From: Cordia subcordata
Lineage: Eukaryota > Streptophyta > Magnoliopsida > Boraginales > Cordiaceae
NCBI GenBank assembly: GCA_028554755.1
Contig: JAPTOF010000019.1
Span: 3,358,001 to 3,422,000 of the forward strand
Reading direction: 5' to 3'
Length of the DNA: 64,000 nucleotides
In this document: in pieces, positions 37,240 through 48,907 of the stretch
Numbering within the stretch: position 1 is the first letter of the stretch
Layout: each line of letters starts with the position of its first letter
The notes under the pieces: generated by a model
The model's input: only the letters and a program-made list of their open reading frames with translations
Database searches by the model: none
What the model was told of the DNA's origin: nothing
Position numbers and translations under genes: made by a program

Positions 37240-40200
37240 GTAGGTATGCAATAAAAGCAATTCAAGAAAAATAAAATGGATCTTGGATAATGGTTGTTCC
37301 AAGCACATGACGGGGAACTCTTCAATTTTCTACAAATTAAAAAGGACAAAAGGAGGAGACGTTACCTTTGGGGACAATGGCAAAGGAACAATTATTGGAA
37401 AAGGAAGCATTGGTAACGAAAACTCTCTTGCTATATACAATGTCCTACTAGTAGAGGGTCTAAAATTTAATCCACTTAGCATTAGCCAATTATGTGACAA
37501 AGGTCATAAAGTTGTTTTTCAATCTTCTAAATGCCTTGTGTATGAATGTGGAAATGATAATGTGTTATTTGTAGCTAAAAAAAATGAAAATGTTTACACT
37601 GTTGAAATTGATCAACTTATATGTCAACATGTTAAATGTTTATCCGTTACGCATGATAATACTTGGTTATGGCATGGAAGATTAGGACATGCTAGCATGA
37701 GCTTATTAAATGATTTGTCAAAGTATGATCTAGTTAGAGACCTACCAAAGCTAAAATTTGAAAAAGATAAAATTTGTGATGCGTGTCAATTAGGAAAATA
37801 ACATAAGACATCCTTCAAATCCCTAAATAAAGTTTCAACAAATAGAGCATTACAACTATTAAATATGGATTTGTTTGGACCCATTGATATGGTAAGCTTA
37901 GGAGGATCTAGGTATACATTTGTTATAGTTGATGATTACACTATATTTACATGGGTCATGTTTCTTGCACATAAAAATTATGCCTTCAATGAATTTGCAA
38001 GATTGTGTAAAAAAGTGCAAAATGAGAAAGGCTGTTTTATAACTTGCATCCGTAGTGATAATGGCACTGAATTTATGAATACTCCTTTCATGAAATTTTG
38101 TGATGAATATGGCATTGAGCATAACTTTTTGGCCCTCGTACTCCTCAACAAAATGGGATAGTAGAGAGGAAGAATCGTACATTACAAGAAATGGCAAGAA
38201 CTATGCTAAAAGAACACAACTTGCCAACATATTTTTGGAGTGAAGCCATAAATACTGCATGCTATGTGCAAAATAGAGTATTGGTTAGACCTATTTTAAA
38301 TAAAACTCCATATGAACTATGGCATGGAAAATCACCTAAAATATCATACTTCAAGGTTTTTGGTTGTAAATATTTTATCCTAAATACTAAGGACCATTTA
38401 AGAAAATTTGATGCTAAATCTGATGAAGGAATATTCTTAGGTTATTCCACTAAGAGCAAAGCATATAAGGTATATAATAAAAGAACTCTTGTTGTGGAAG
38501 AGTCAATACATGTTACATTTGATGAGACTAATCCATTTGAGCCGAGAAAGGAAATTGATGATGTAGGTTATCTTTTGGAAAAGACAACGCTTGAAGATCC
38601 AACTCCAAAAGACAAAGAAAAATCAACAAAGCAAGAAGATGAGCATAAAGAAAAGAGGTATCAAGAAAATGAGGAAATCAAACAATGCTTTAACAAAGAT
38701 GCTGAAACAAAAGAACCTCATGAAGACCTACCAAAGAGTTGGAAGTTCGTAAGCAACCATCCTCAAGATCTTATTTTCGGTGATCCAAATGAAGGTGTAA
38801 GAACTAGGCGTAATATTAGTACTTTTTGTGAGCATCATGCATTTATCTCTCATATAGAACCCAAAAATGTAAAAGAAGCTCTACTTGATGAAAATTGGAT
38901 AATTGCCATGCAAGAAGAACTTAATCAATTTGAGAGAAATAAAGTATAGAAGCTAGTTGAAAGGCCTAAAGATAGACCGGTAATAGGAACTAAATGGGTA
39001 TTCAGAAACAAACTGGATGAAGCCGGAATAGTGACTAGGAATAAGGCTAGACTAGTTGCACAAGGATACAATCAAGAAGAAGGAATTGATTACGATGAAA
39101 CCTATGCTCTTGTAGCTAGACTTGAATCCATTCGTATGTTACTTGCATTTGCATGTCACATGGACTTTAAGCTTTATCAAATGGATGTGAAAAGTGCATT
39201 CTTAAATGGATTCATTGAAGAAGAAGTTTATGTTGAACAACCCCCCAATTTTGAAGATTCTTGCTTTCCTAATCATGTTTTTAAACTAGAAAAGGCTTTA
39301 TACGGTTTAAAGCAAGCTCCTAGAGCTTGGTATGAAAGACTTAGTGGATTTCTGGTAGAAAACAATTTTGAAAGAGGAAAACTTGATTCAACCTTATTTA
39401 TCAAAAGAAAAGACAATGACATTCTACTTGTCCAAATCTATGTGGATGATATCATTTTTTGTGCTATTAATATTTCTTTATGTGAGAATTTCTCAAAGTG
39501 TATGCACAAGAAGTTCGAGATGAGCATGATGGGAGAATTAACCTTTTTCCTTGGACTACAAATCAAACAAGCAAAAGAAAGGATCTTCATAAATCAAGTC
39601 AAATACACCAAGGAAATTATCAAGAAATTTGGACTTGAAGATGCAAAGGAGATTGGAACTCCCATGAGCCCCTCAACAAAATTAGATAAGGATGAGAAGG
39701 GTAAATCAGTAGACGAGAAGAAATATAGAGGTATGATCGGTAGCCTATTATATTTAACTGTCTCTAGACCTGATATCATGTTCGTAGTGTACTTATGTGC
39801 TAGATTTCAATCTAATCCTAAGGAAACTCACTTAACAGCTGTAAAAAGAATCATTAAATATCTTAAGAGAACAATTGATCTAGGGCTTTGGTATGCAAAA
39901 AGAACGTCATTTGATCTATGTGATTTTTCTGATGCTGACTATGCTGGTTGCAAAATAGATCGTAAGAGCACTAGTGGAACATGCCAATTCCTAGGACATT
40001 CCTTAGTATCTTGGTCTTGTAGGAAGCAAAATAGTGTTGCTATTTCTACTACCGAAGCTGAATATATTGCAGCTGGTAGTTGTGCGGCTCAAATTTTGTG
40101 GATGAAACAAAATTTACTTGATTATGGATTGAAGTATGATCATGTTCCTATATATTGTGATAATACTAGTGCAATTAATCTCACTAAAAACCCAATTCAA

Positions 40201-40383
40201 CATTCAATAACTAAGCATATTGAGATTAGGCACTATTTCATTAGAGATCATGTACAAAAAGGTGATATAATACTTGAATTTGTTGATACTTTACATCAAG
40301 TTGCTGATATTTTCACTAAGCATTTGCATGAGGATCAATTTTGCAAGATTAGGAGAGAAATTGGAATGATAAAATGTGGTTAA
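37240..40383 (+). pseudogene. pol region: protease, integrase, reverse transcriptase, RNase H, broken
   Basis: The protease motif region (about 37275-37310) reads LDNGCSKHMTG where an active aspartic protease has DSG or DTG. The integrase zinc-binding segment follows and ends at a TAA (37799-37801). The catalytic core shows VDDY and RSDNGTEF, then a one-base deletion near 38130 shifts the frame before the catalytic Glu region. The frame 38191-38949 ends in TAG where Trp is expected. The reverse transcriptase and RNase H frame (39031-40383) is intact, with QMDVKSAFLNG, YGLKQAPRAWY, the active-site YVDD, SRPDIMF and the RNase H motif DADYAG. Overall this is a dead copy with several separate lesions. 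Confidence 0.9.
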
Positions 40384-40443
40384 ATTGCATATATATGTGT
40401 TTATGTGGCTTGGGTGTGAAAAATAAGCAATTTGTGCACTTTC

Positions 40444-40556
40444 TGACCCAGCCGGTCGACCGACTAAGGCCTTAGGCGTCTGGCTAAAACACAATTTTTG
40501 ATAAGCTCTCTGATTCGGCCAGTCGACCCCCTGCGACCAGCCGGTCGACCGGCTGA
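40444..40556 (+). repeat. Palindrome-containing segment between pol and the extra ORF
   Basis: Three variants of the GCCGGTCGACCGGC palindrome occur here: a one-mismatch form near 40452, a decayed form near 40517 and an intact AGCCGGTCGACCGGCT at 40540-40555. The same motif recurs in both LTRs. Confidence 0.8.
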
Positions 40557-40575
40557 ACGCGAACAGGGTTAAAAA

Positions 40576-42154
40576 TTGGGGGTTTTCACCCCAAATTCAC
40601 TTCATTCATTCAATTTCTCTAAACCCTTGCAAAATTTTCTCCAAAACCCATCTCAAATTCTTCAATTTTCAACCATTTTCTTCCAAAATTCTTCCTATAA
40701 TTTGCTTACCCACTTCAAAAAACCAAGTTTTTACCAATTAATCTTGCAAAAACAACACGAAATTATGGTGAAACCGAGAGGAAGAGGTCAAGCACGTGGG
40801 AGAAAAGGGAAGAGGCCAAGAACACAATCTCTTCCACTACTACCACCTCCGGTATCCAAGATTCAAGGCAAGCAATCGATTTTGTACAGTAAATATATCA
40901 TGGACTCTGATTTCGCTGGCACTGATATCTTGCCATTATTTGATAAATGGTCTACGTTTCTACATCTGCATTGTGATGTGCAAGATAAATTAGTAATTGA
41001 GTTTTATGAAAATCTTGAGATACACTGTAGAAGTCCAAAACTTAAGTTATCTTCTACCGTCTGTGGGGTAAATTTTGTACTTAAGGAGAAAACTTTACAT
41101 GAAATATTTAATATACCTATTGATGGGGAAGGCCACTACAATAGTCAAGGATGGCCAGAAGGAATTAAGGGAACTGACATCCCGGGTGAAGTCATAAAAT
41201 ATATGTGGAAGAATGTAGGGCCTAAGAATCCAGATTTGATTCTTCCATTGTTGAGAGATGTTGATGTTAATACGAGACTTGCTCTTAAAATCACGAGTGA
41301 AGTAATTCTCCCTAGGAATATCAATGATGGAAAAATTTTGGTCATGGATGCTTATATCTACTATAGCTTTAGGGAGAAAAAGGAGATAGCTCTGCCTTTC
41401 CTAATCCTTCTGCATATGTTAACATATTAGTGGAAACGATGGAGGAAAAGCGACCACTCTTGGTTATGGTATGGCCTTAATGCATATTTTCTCATTTTTC
41501 AACATATCGTCAAATGCTCCATATAAAGAGTTTGCTTGGAATTTTGACATGTTGTATATGAACTTCATAGGCATTTACTAGTATAATGGGGAGCCCATAA
41601 ATAGAGAGACCTTAAAAAATTTTCCCCAAAGCACTCAAGCTGCAATTAAGCATTGGACTAAGAAGGGCACTACTTTCATCGATCCTATCTTTGGCCCCAT
41701 TGCACAAAACCTTGATGATGTACTTGGCGGGGTAGACATCACCCTTGAAGAAGATGAAGGGCCGAAAATTGAAGGTGTTCCCCATATAGGCATACCAGGA
41801 ACAACACCCATAAATGTTAGTACCTCTGAAGAAGAGGAAAATACTAAGGAGGCTACTCTTAGGCGAGTAATGAGAGAATCTAGGGAGTAAGTCCATATCG
41901 ATGAGCAACGCCGAAGAGAAATTCGTCGTGGTGCTGGTTCTAGCTTGATGGGTCAACAGGAAGACCCTTCTTTAATGGCTCAAATTCTGTCACAGTTGCA
42001 GGCGTTAAACACGGGTATGGGCGAAATGAGGGCCACCATGACAAGCCAATGGGACGAGCTCACTATTTGGAGGCAACACATTGACTCAGAAGTGGCTTCT
42101 ATGAGATCAGACATGAGGGAATACTTCAAGGATCACCATGATCACGCGTCTTGA
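40576..42154 (+). pseudogene. Extra 3' ORF of the Sirevirus-like element (env-like position), broken
   Basis: The frame 40576-41430 encodes 284 aa with a basic RGRGQARGRKGKRPR segment and a domain resembling the putative plant transposon protein family. The reading then breaks, with further frame pieces up to 42154. The last (41945-42154) begins with glutamine-rich sequence and looks like a coiled coil. An extra ORF after pol is common in Sireviruses, and its role is unsettled. Similarity to a true envelope protein cannot be shown from the sequence. Confidence 0.65.
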
Positions 42155-42502
42155 TTTTCTTAGTTCAGAAAAACTCTTTTCATTCCATTTGAAAACATTT
42201 TTTAGTTTTAGTTGACTTTCAAATTCTTGACTTTGGTTAACAGGTTATCTCTTCTATACAATCTTAACTTTCATTTCTTTTCCTGCCTTTATATTGATTT
42301 TGATGATGCCAAAGGGGAAGAAGTGAATGGTTGATTGAATGGTGAAAGGTATATATATGCGTTGTTGGCTGTTGAATGGCATATTTGCTTTATGGTTTGT
42401 TGATACTTGTGTGGATATGGCTATTTGTTGTGACATACTTATGTAGATCTGGCTATTTCATTGATAAGTTATTTATGTCCTCAATATGCATGAGCTTAAA
42501 CT

Positions 42503-42614
42503 TGATAGGGGGAGTATTTTCCCAAAATACACTTTATAAAAGAATGCATAATATTAAGGGGGAGTACTTTTGTCACATATCTTAAAAATTTGTCATCATA
42601 AAAAAGGGGGAGAT
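42503..42614 (+). other. Multiplied polypurine tracts
   Basis: Three purine runs with a GGGGGAG core lie close together, near 42508, 42560 and 42606. The last, AAAAAAGGGGGAGA, abuts the 3' LTR and is the likely primer for plus-strand synthesis. Repetition of this motif is a reported Sirevirus feature. Confidence 0.7.
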
Positions 42615-43929
42615 TGTTAGCTAAATATTCATTATTGATTTTGATGATGAAAATATATATGCTTTATTTGACTAAATAGCTTCTTGAGAAAATGAGATGA
42701 TATCTAGTTGAAGCTTTGAAAGATTGAAGAAAATGTGCAAAAAGCATTATTTGAAGAAAGAGAAGGTGAGAAGGCGTAAGAAGGAGAAGTGAAGTCATAA
42801 GGGGTACCGGATATTATTTTCCTTCTTGCTCTTTTTGTGAAATGCCTACATATTGTGTGGACTTGGCTCAAACTCTTTTTGTTGTTCAAAGCAAAATTTT
42901 CAACTCTTGCATATTTAATATAACATATGCACAAATGTATTTGAATGCACACATAGAGATAAAATGAGTTTTTGGGGTGTTTCAAATCACAACATGTGTT
43001 TACAAATTATTACAAAATGATTTGAAGTTGTAAAAATTGCACTTAAAATGGTTTTTGCAAAGCTCTGGCTTTACTTCACATTCTGGAGTGGCCGGACCCC
43101 CCAGCCGGTCGACCGGCTGACCTGGGTGGGTTGCCTGGCCAAAACAGAAAGGTGAAGAAAAAGCCGGATCCCCTAGCCGGTCGATCGGCTAAGGCGTCTG
43201 GCCTAGTCAGAGAAGGAAAGGGGATAGCCGAACGACCTAGCCGGTCGACCGGCTGAACGGGTGCTTTAATAAATGTATTAACCGTTTATTGCCGTTCTGG
43301 CTGAGAAATTCATTTCTTCTTCACCTACCAAATCCCTAACCCCCAAATTCTCTTTAAATACTCATTCAATACACATTCTAATCAAGAAATTGAAGTGTGC
43401 CAAAGTGTTTATCATCATACAATCCATCTTTGAGCCATTCTTGCAATATATTTGAGCTTTCAAGAGCTTATTCATCTTTTTCTTGAAGAAAATTTCAGAT
43501 TCAATCTTTTCTTAATTTTTGAGTATATACACACTTTGAGAGCTATAAACTTTGTGAGATTTATTTTTTAGAGCTTGTAAAGTGTGGGAAAATCCTAAAG
43601 AGTGAATCTCTTAGGTTATTTGAAGTTGGACTTCAAAGAGATTGTAAGAACTTGGTTTATGCTTCACCAAGATTTGAAGAAGCATCTTAGTAGAGATTTT
43701 TGAAGTCCTAAGGGGAGTATCCTTGAGCGGTGGACGTAGATTTAGCTGAACCACCTTAAATCGTTTGTTTCTCCTCTCCTTATACTTCCATTTTTATACT
43801 TGCTTATTTTGCTTACATTGTGTTTGATATATTGATTGTTAGAAGTTGTAAATTTTCTGAAAATTTTTTAAAATGAAAATTAGTACTTATATCTTAATTC
43901 ACTCCCCTCTTAAGATATTTGCACCCACA
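42615..43929 (+). repeat. 3' LTR of the Sirevirus-like element
   Basis: It matches the 5' LTR and keeps more palindromes: AGCCGGTCGACCGGCT near 43102 and 43230, and a variant with GATC in place of GACC near 43177. It ends CCCACA, directly followed by the AAAAC target duplication. Confidence 0.93.
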
Positions 43930-44318
43930 AAAACTTATTAACAAAGAATTAAATAGTTTCACAAAACAATCAGTCATTGTGGTAGATCATATACAATATA
44001 TTAGTCTCTCTATATTTCCTAAACGTTTTTTAATAAATAATATATGTACATGTGTGTGTACATATAATAATACTATACCGGGTAGTTTGATTTAAAGCAC
44101 TGTTTTCAATGTCTAAAATCGAAAATTAAACCTCGTGCTGTATTTTCTAGTCAATAAAATGATAAACGGCTGAACGACTTTAAAACCCATAGGTTTATGG
44201 TCGATTTGATTGGGTCTAAACAATTTTTGTGGTTTTCTTGATTTTTCAAACACTCTAAAAATGAACTCTTATTACAAAAGCTGGAAGACTGACAAAACAT
44301 CACCTTGGCATAAAAAGT

Positions 44319-44645
44319 TACTAGGCTAATTCTTGCTATGGTCCCTGAAATATGGTCTTGGACCAATTTAGTTTAATAAATAAACTACTGATAATTAGAC
44401 AATATTGGTCTAATTAACATTCTTCCTCCAAAAATTAAAGGGAATTGGCACGAGAAATGCACATACTAATTTTCTAAAAAACTTCTATTATGGAGCATGT
44501 ACATGTCTCGTGCCAGTCCCATTAATTTTCGGATGGAAAACGTTATTGGAGCAATGTTGTCTAGTAGTCAATAGTTTAGGGATAAAAGAGACACATTTTG
44601 ATAATTTAAGGACTAATAGGAGGAATTAACCAAAAGTTACTTGAC
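44319..44645. mobile_element. MITE with long inverted ends
   Basis: The two halves are imperfect inverted repeats. AGTTACTAGGCTAATTC and GGTCCCTGAAATAT on the left match reverse complements of the right end near 44640-44580. The inner AAAGGGAATTGGCACGAGA (about 44440) pairs with TCTCGTGCCAGTCCC (about 44506). Length is about 325 bp, with no coding content. It lies about 550 bp upstream of RAM2. Confidence 0.7.
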
Positions 44646-44697
44646 TCAATTTTGCAAATATGGGTGGAAACTTAAGTATGTTTGTAACATATCCTGG

Positions 44698-44822
44698 AGA
44701 GCTCTAGAGTGTTTGGTAGCGCTTATGTAGGTAAAATAAGTACCTAAACTAAAAATTATTTTCACTAACTTTTTTTATTTTGAATACTTATTAGCACGTA
44801 AATAAGCAGTAAACACCCTCCA
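44698..44822. mobile_element. Small MITE-like element with GTGTTTGG ends
   Basis: The left end GAGTGTTTGGTAGCGCTTAT is paired by the right end, which reads GGAGGGTGTTTACTGCTTAT in reverse complement. It is about 125 bp. No target duplication was recognised. Confidence 0.45.
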
Positions 44823-45080
44823 AATCTGATTATTACTGACGGCACATGCAATTATAGCAAGTGAGATAAGCATCTGAAATAAGCATCTTTCGTGAATGTT
44901 AAATTTACTCGGTCATCAGCTTCTTGGATTTGATAATCGAAACCAACGAAATGTTTCCGGTAATTACTAAGGAAATTTTGAACCAAACGATGTTGAAACT
45001 TTCCCCATCCGCCTTGGTCTCATAAATAAAAATCATTTGTCACGATCCATGACAATGGACCATTTGATTCACAACCATAA

Positions 45081-45088
45081 TATATATA
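45081..45088 (+). promoter_or_regulatory. Possible TATA box of RAM2
   Basis: TATATATA lies 107 bp upstream of the RAM2 ATG. The surrounding DNA is AT-rich, so this is a positional guess. Confidence 0.3.
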
Positions 45089-45194
45089 TCACATGTACAG
45101 AGAACACAATAACATCCATCAAGTAGCATATTAATTGTTATACTAGTAGTACACTAATTAGAAATTCTCTAATTATACACATCAACTTGCAGAA

Positions 45195-46837
45195 ATGGCA
45201 GAGATAGAAATAGACCCTTCTTGTAAATTCCCTACTATCAACCAATGTGAATCAACTGGACGTGGAAACCACACAGTAGTCACTGACATGGATGGAACTT
45301 TGCTTATAGGAAGAAGTTCATTTCCTTATTTTGCACTTGTTGCATTTGAAGTTGGTGGTATTCTTAGACTTCTCTTCTTGCTCTTGGCTTCCCCATTAGC
45401 TGGGTTGCTCTACTATTTCATCTCAGAATCCGCGGGCATTCGCGTTCTCATATTCGCGACCTTTGCTGGTATGAAGATGTCTGATATCGAATCCGTGGCA
45501 CGTGCTGTCTTGCCGAAGTTTTATTCCAGCGACTTGCATCCGGAAACGTGGCGCGTGTTTTTATCGTGTGGGAAGAGGTGTGTACTAACTGCTAATCCGA
45601 GGATTATGGTCGAGGCCTTTCTTGAGGAACAGTTAGGTGCAGATATGGTTATAGGGACAGAGATCGCGACCTGCAAGGGCAGGGCTACAGGCTTGGTAAC
45701 TGGTCCTGGCATACTAGTCGGGGAGAACAAAGCCAAGGCTCTGAAAAAAGCATTTAGCGACACATCGATGCCAGAAATTGGGCTCGGCGATCGCAGGACT
45801 GATTATCCATTCATGAAGCTGTGCAAGGTTCGATTTTCATGACCAAATATTTCAATGATCATCCATATTAATGGCTTCATATTCATCAATATTCTTATGG
45901 TTCTTTTTTTTTTTTTGGCGTCGATTTTGCAATGCAGGAAAGTTATATTGTTGCAGCAGATCCTGAAATCAAACCCGTAAGCCAAGACAAGTTGCCAAAA
46001 CCAATAGTTTTTCATGATGGTCGGCTTGTGCAGAAGCCAACTCCCCTGTTGGCACTTGTGACCATCCTCTGGATCCCCATAGGCTTCGTCTTGGCGTGCT
46101 TGCGTATCGCTGCTGGCGCACTTCTCCCCATGCCACTAGTCTACTACGCTTTCTGGGCACTCGGCGTTCGGGTCACCATCAAAGGAACCCCACCTCCTCC
46201 AGTTCAAAAATCCACGGGCCAAACCGGGGTTCTATTCGTCTGCTCGCATCGAACACTTCTTGATCCGATCTTCCTCTCAACTGCCCTCGGCCGCCCAATC
46301 CCTGCAGTTACGTACTCACTATCGCGGCTGTCAGAGATCATTTCGCCTATCAAAACCGTCAGGCTGAGCCGTGATCGCGTCACGGACGCGAACATGATCA
46401 AGAAACTCTTACAGGAAGGTGACTTAGCCATATGCCCTGAAGGGACTACATGCAGGGAACCATTTTTGCTGAGATTTTCAGCCCTGTTTGCTGAGTTAAC
46501 CGACCAGCTTGTCCCTGTGGCCATGTCCAATCGAATGAGCATGTTTCATGGCACGACAGCTAGAGGGTGGAAAGGAATGGACCCTTTCTACTTCTTCATG
46601 AATCCTAGTCCTGCGTACGAAGTTACATTTTTGAACAAGCTGCCACGTGAGTTGATTTGCAGTGGTGGAAAGTCTAGCCATGATGTTGCCAATTACATAC
46701 AGAGAATGATTGCTGCGACTTTATCATATGAATGCACCAGTTTTACTAGGAAAGATAAGTATAGGGCATTGGCTGGAAATGATGGCAATGTCGTGGAGAA
46801 ACCAAGACTAGCAGCTAATAAAGTCATGGGCTGCTAA
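45195..46837 (+). CDS. RAM2: sn-2 glycerol-3-phosphate acyltransferase, RAM2-type
   Basis: Two exons, 45195-45827 and 45938-46837, give 510 aa. The N-terminal half is a HAD-type phosphatase domain with DMDGT (residues 31-35) and GLGDRRTD (about 195-202), so both acidic motifs are kept. The acyltransferase half has HRTLLD (315-320), [10 protein letters not shown] (377-386) and VPVAMS (about 402), plus hydrophobic segments. Enzymes of this type acylate the sn-2 position and, when the phosphatase is active, release 2-monoacylglycerol at the ER. RAM2 supplies such lipid to arbuscular mycorrhizal fungi. The choice of RAM2 over the cutin GPAT4/6/8 or suberin GPAT5/7 groups rests on overall resemblance, including [13 protein letters not shown] and the KVMGC ending, recalled from the Medicago protein. 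A GPAT4/6/8 relative is the main alternative. Confidence 0.88.
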
Positions 46838-48572
46838 AAATTCGATAAAACGGAGCCCTAAAATTCTGCTGTATTATCTTGTAAACTTCGATTTCATGGC
46901 TTGTCTGAAAATAATTAAGGTATTATACAAAATGATTACTAATATCATGCGTTGTAGGTCAAAGTTTTCATGGCTTGTTCCTCGTCCGCTTCAAGTTCTC
47001 CCAGAGAAAAATAGAAAGGGAAGACTCTCCCTAAAAGGGTGACTACACATCTGGCCTAGGGGGAGACGAGTAACTACACATCTGACCTAAACCTCCCACA
47101 AAGAGAATGACAAAATGTTAAATGTCACTTCATATTTATGATCTCTTGTAGTTTTTCATACATAGATGTCTAATTGGCAATTTGAGTAAAATACATTTTT
47201 TTTCCTTGTATTTTGTGAAAATCACATAAAACTTACTATGATTTCAAAACTCGCTACGAATGTTGCATATTGACCCCTACGGTTAGTTTTTTCGTGAAAA
47301 CCAACGGAAAGTGTAAAAAATACATTATAACACATTTTGAGTTATTAATAAGGGAAAAAATTCAATTAAATTGGTGCAAATTCCTTCCTTTAATTTTGAA
47401 AATGATGCACAATTCCCCCTTTGATTTTAAAAATGGTGCAAATTCTCCCTTTGGTTTTAAAAATGTTGTAAATTTCCCTTTTGATTTTAAAAATGGTGCA
47501 AATTTCGCTATCTAATTTTAAAATTAATGCAAATTCCTCTCTCTAATTTGAAATAAAGTATAAAAATACACCATCTCTTAAATTATGTAAGTTTCTTAAT
47601 TTAAATGACTTCTTATTGAACAATACAAATATATTGAAAAATAATTGATTGCGTATAAATAACAAAATCTACATAATTTAGGAATACATCTCATTTGAGC
47701 ATTTTAAGATCAGAGGGGAAATTTGCATCAATTTGAGCATTTCGTAATTCACAAGTCAAAATACATATTGCAAGAGTAAGTATGTAGGAGTGTATTAGTA
47801 AGTTTTGAAACCACAAGCGATGTTAGGCAACTTTTACAAATATAAAGGTAAAATTTACTCAAAATATATTTTTGATATTTGGATTAATATGCCTACTAGA
47901 CATATAAATAAAAAAATAAAAAAAGAATGATATCTATTTCTTCGATGATAGCTTATGAAATCCACTCGGAGACAGCATGGTATGTGTCTTTTTCATGACA
48001 CTAGTTCGCTTTTGTACAAAGAAGATCCTAAATTAGACGCCAAACTCAAACTCATTCGCATGTTCCTCGGTTCTGTCCTTGCTTATCACTATTTTCCCAT
48101 CATTTCTTCTTTATATCTTCGGCATGGATGCATAATAAATGCGCTCAGATTATACACCTGCTGACAATACACTTTTTCTACTTTCTGCAACCCGTGATTA
48201 TAAGCAATTTCCCATTTCTCTGATTCTTTTTGATGTGTGAAAAATGTAAGGAATGTTATTTATTTATAAATATTAAATATATGGCTACAAGGAAAAGTAG
48301 TGTGAAAGTTGCTTTTTGTTTACTTGCTTATATTATATTTAATTTATACTATTTCCAAACACTTCCCGGAAATTAGAAAACATTGAAATAAATGCAAACT
48401 TTAACTTAATTCTTTTTTTTTTTTTTGAGGCAAAAACCTTAAATGAGAATCACCATAAAAATGGAAGCTTTCTAATCGTCAAGCTTCAGAACTCAAAGAT
48501 ATCAATGTAAATTTTCTTTCAAGAATTGTTTGTTATAAACAGAGCAGAAGTGAACAAAATAAAGCTCATTGC
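46838..48572. other. Intergenic, no gene seen
   Basis: Apart from the minisatellite at 47378-47560 it holds AT-rich unique sequence. An open frame at 47955-48164 has no recognisable domain. Confidence 0.55.
47378..47560. repeat. Minisatellite of about 31-bp units
   Basis: About five degenerate copies of a unit containing TTTGATTTTAAAAATGGTGC followed by AAATTCCC occur in a row. A frame through it reads repeated FDFKNGAN-like words, produced by the repeat itself. It is not evidence for a protein. Confidence 0.8.
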
Positions 48573-48876
48573 ATGATGGATGTCAGAGTTGTTGTATTAG
48601 TTTCCGTTTCCTTAGTTTCTCTTTTTCCTCATCTCTCTCGCTCCGCTTTTCACTTTTCTCAATGGCATGACGATAGAAAATTGTACTCTCTCTCTTTCTC
48701 AATATACATCATTTCTTTCATATGTATATATATTACTATTCTTTTTTCCGGGTTTTACTTTTTTTATTGTTTTGATCTTTCATCAGAAAAGGGTCAGTGC
48801 TGAAATTGAGGACTGATACTTCGTCACCTCATTTTGACCCGACCAGGGTCACCCAAATCTCTTGGCGCCCCAGGTG

Positions 48877-48907
<31 letters not shown>

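Larger units (their letters stand above)
34138..43929 (+). mobile_element. Ty1/copia Sirevirus-like LTR retrotransposon, full length but decayed
   Basis: LTRs of 1296 bp (34138-35433) and 1315 bp (42615-43929) both start TGTTAGC and end CCCACA. The element is flanked by identical AAAAC (34133-34137 and 43930-43934). A tRNA-Met type primer site, TGGTATCAGAGC, lies at 35436-35447, and a purine tract just before the 3' LTR. Gene order is gag, protease, integrase, reverse transcriptase and RNase H, the copia order, followed by an extra ORF. Long LTRs, the extra ORF and several GGGGGAG purine tracts point to the Sirevirus lineage. All genes carry stops or frameshifts, so it should not move on its own. 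Confidence 0.95.

Noticed and set aside
44919..44926. CTTCTTG-like word as a mycorrhiza-responsive CTTC motif before RAM2
   Set aside because: Only part of the published consensus matches and no AW-box fits nearby. A match of this length is expected by chance.
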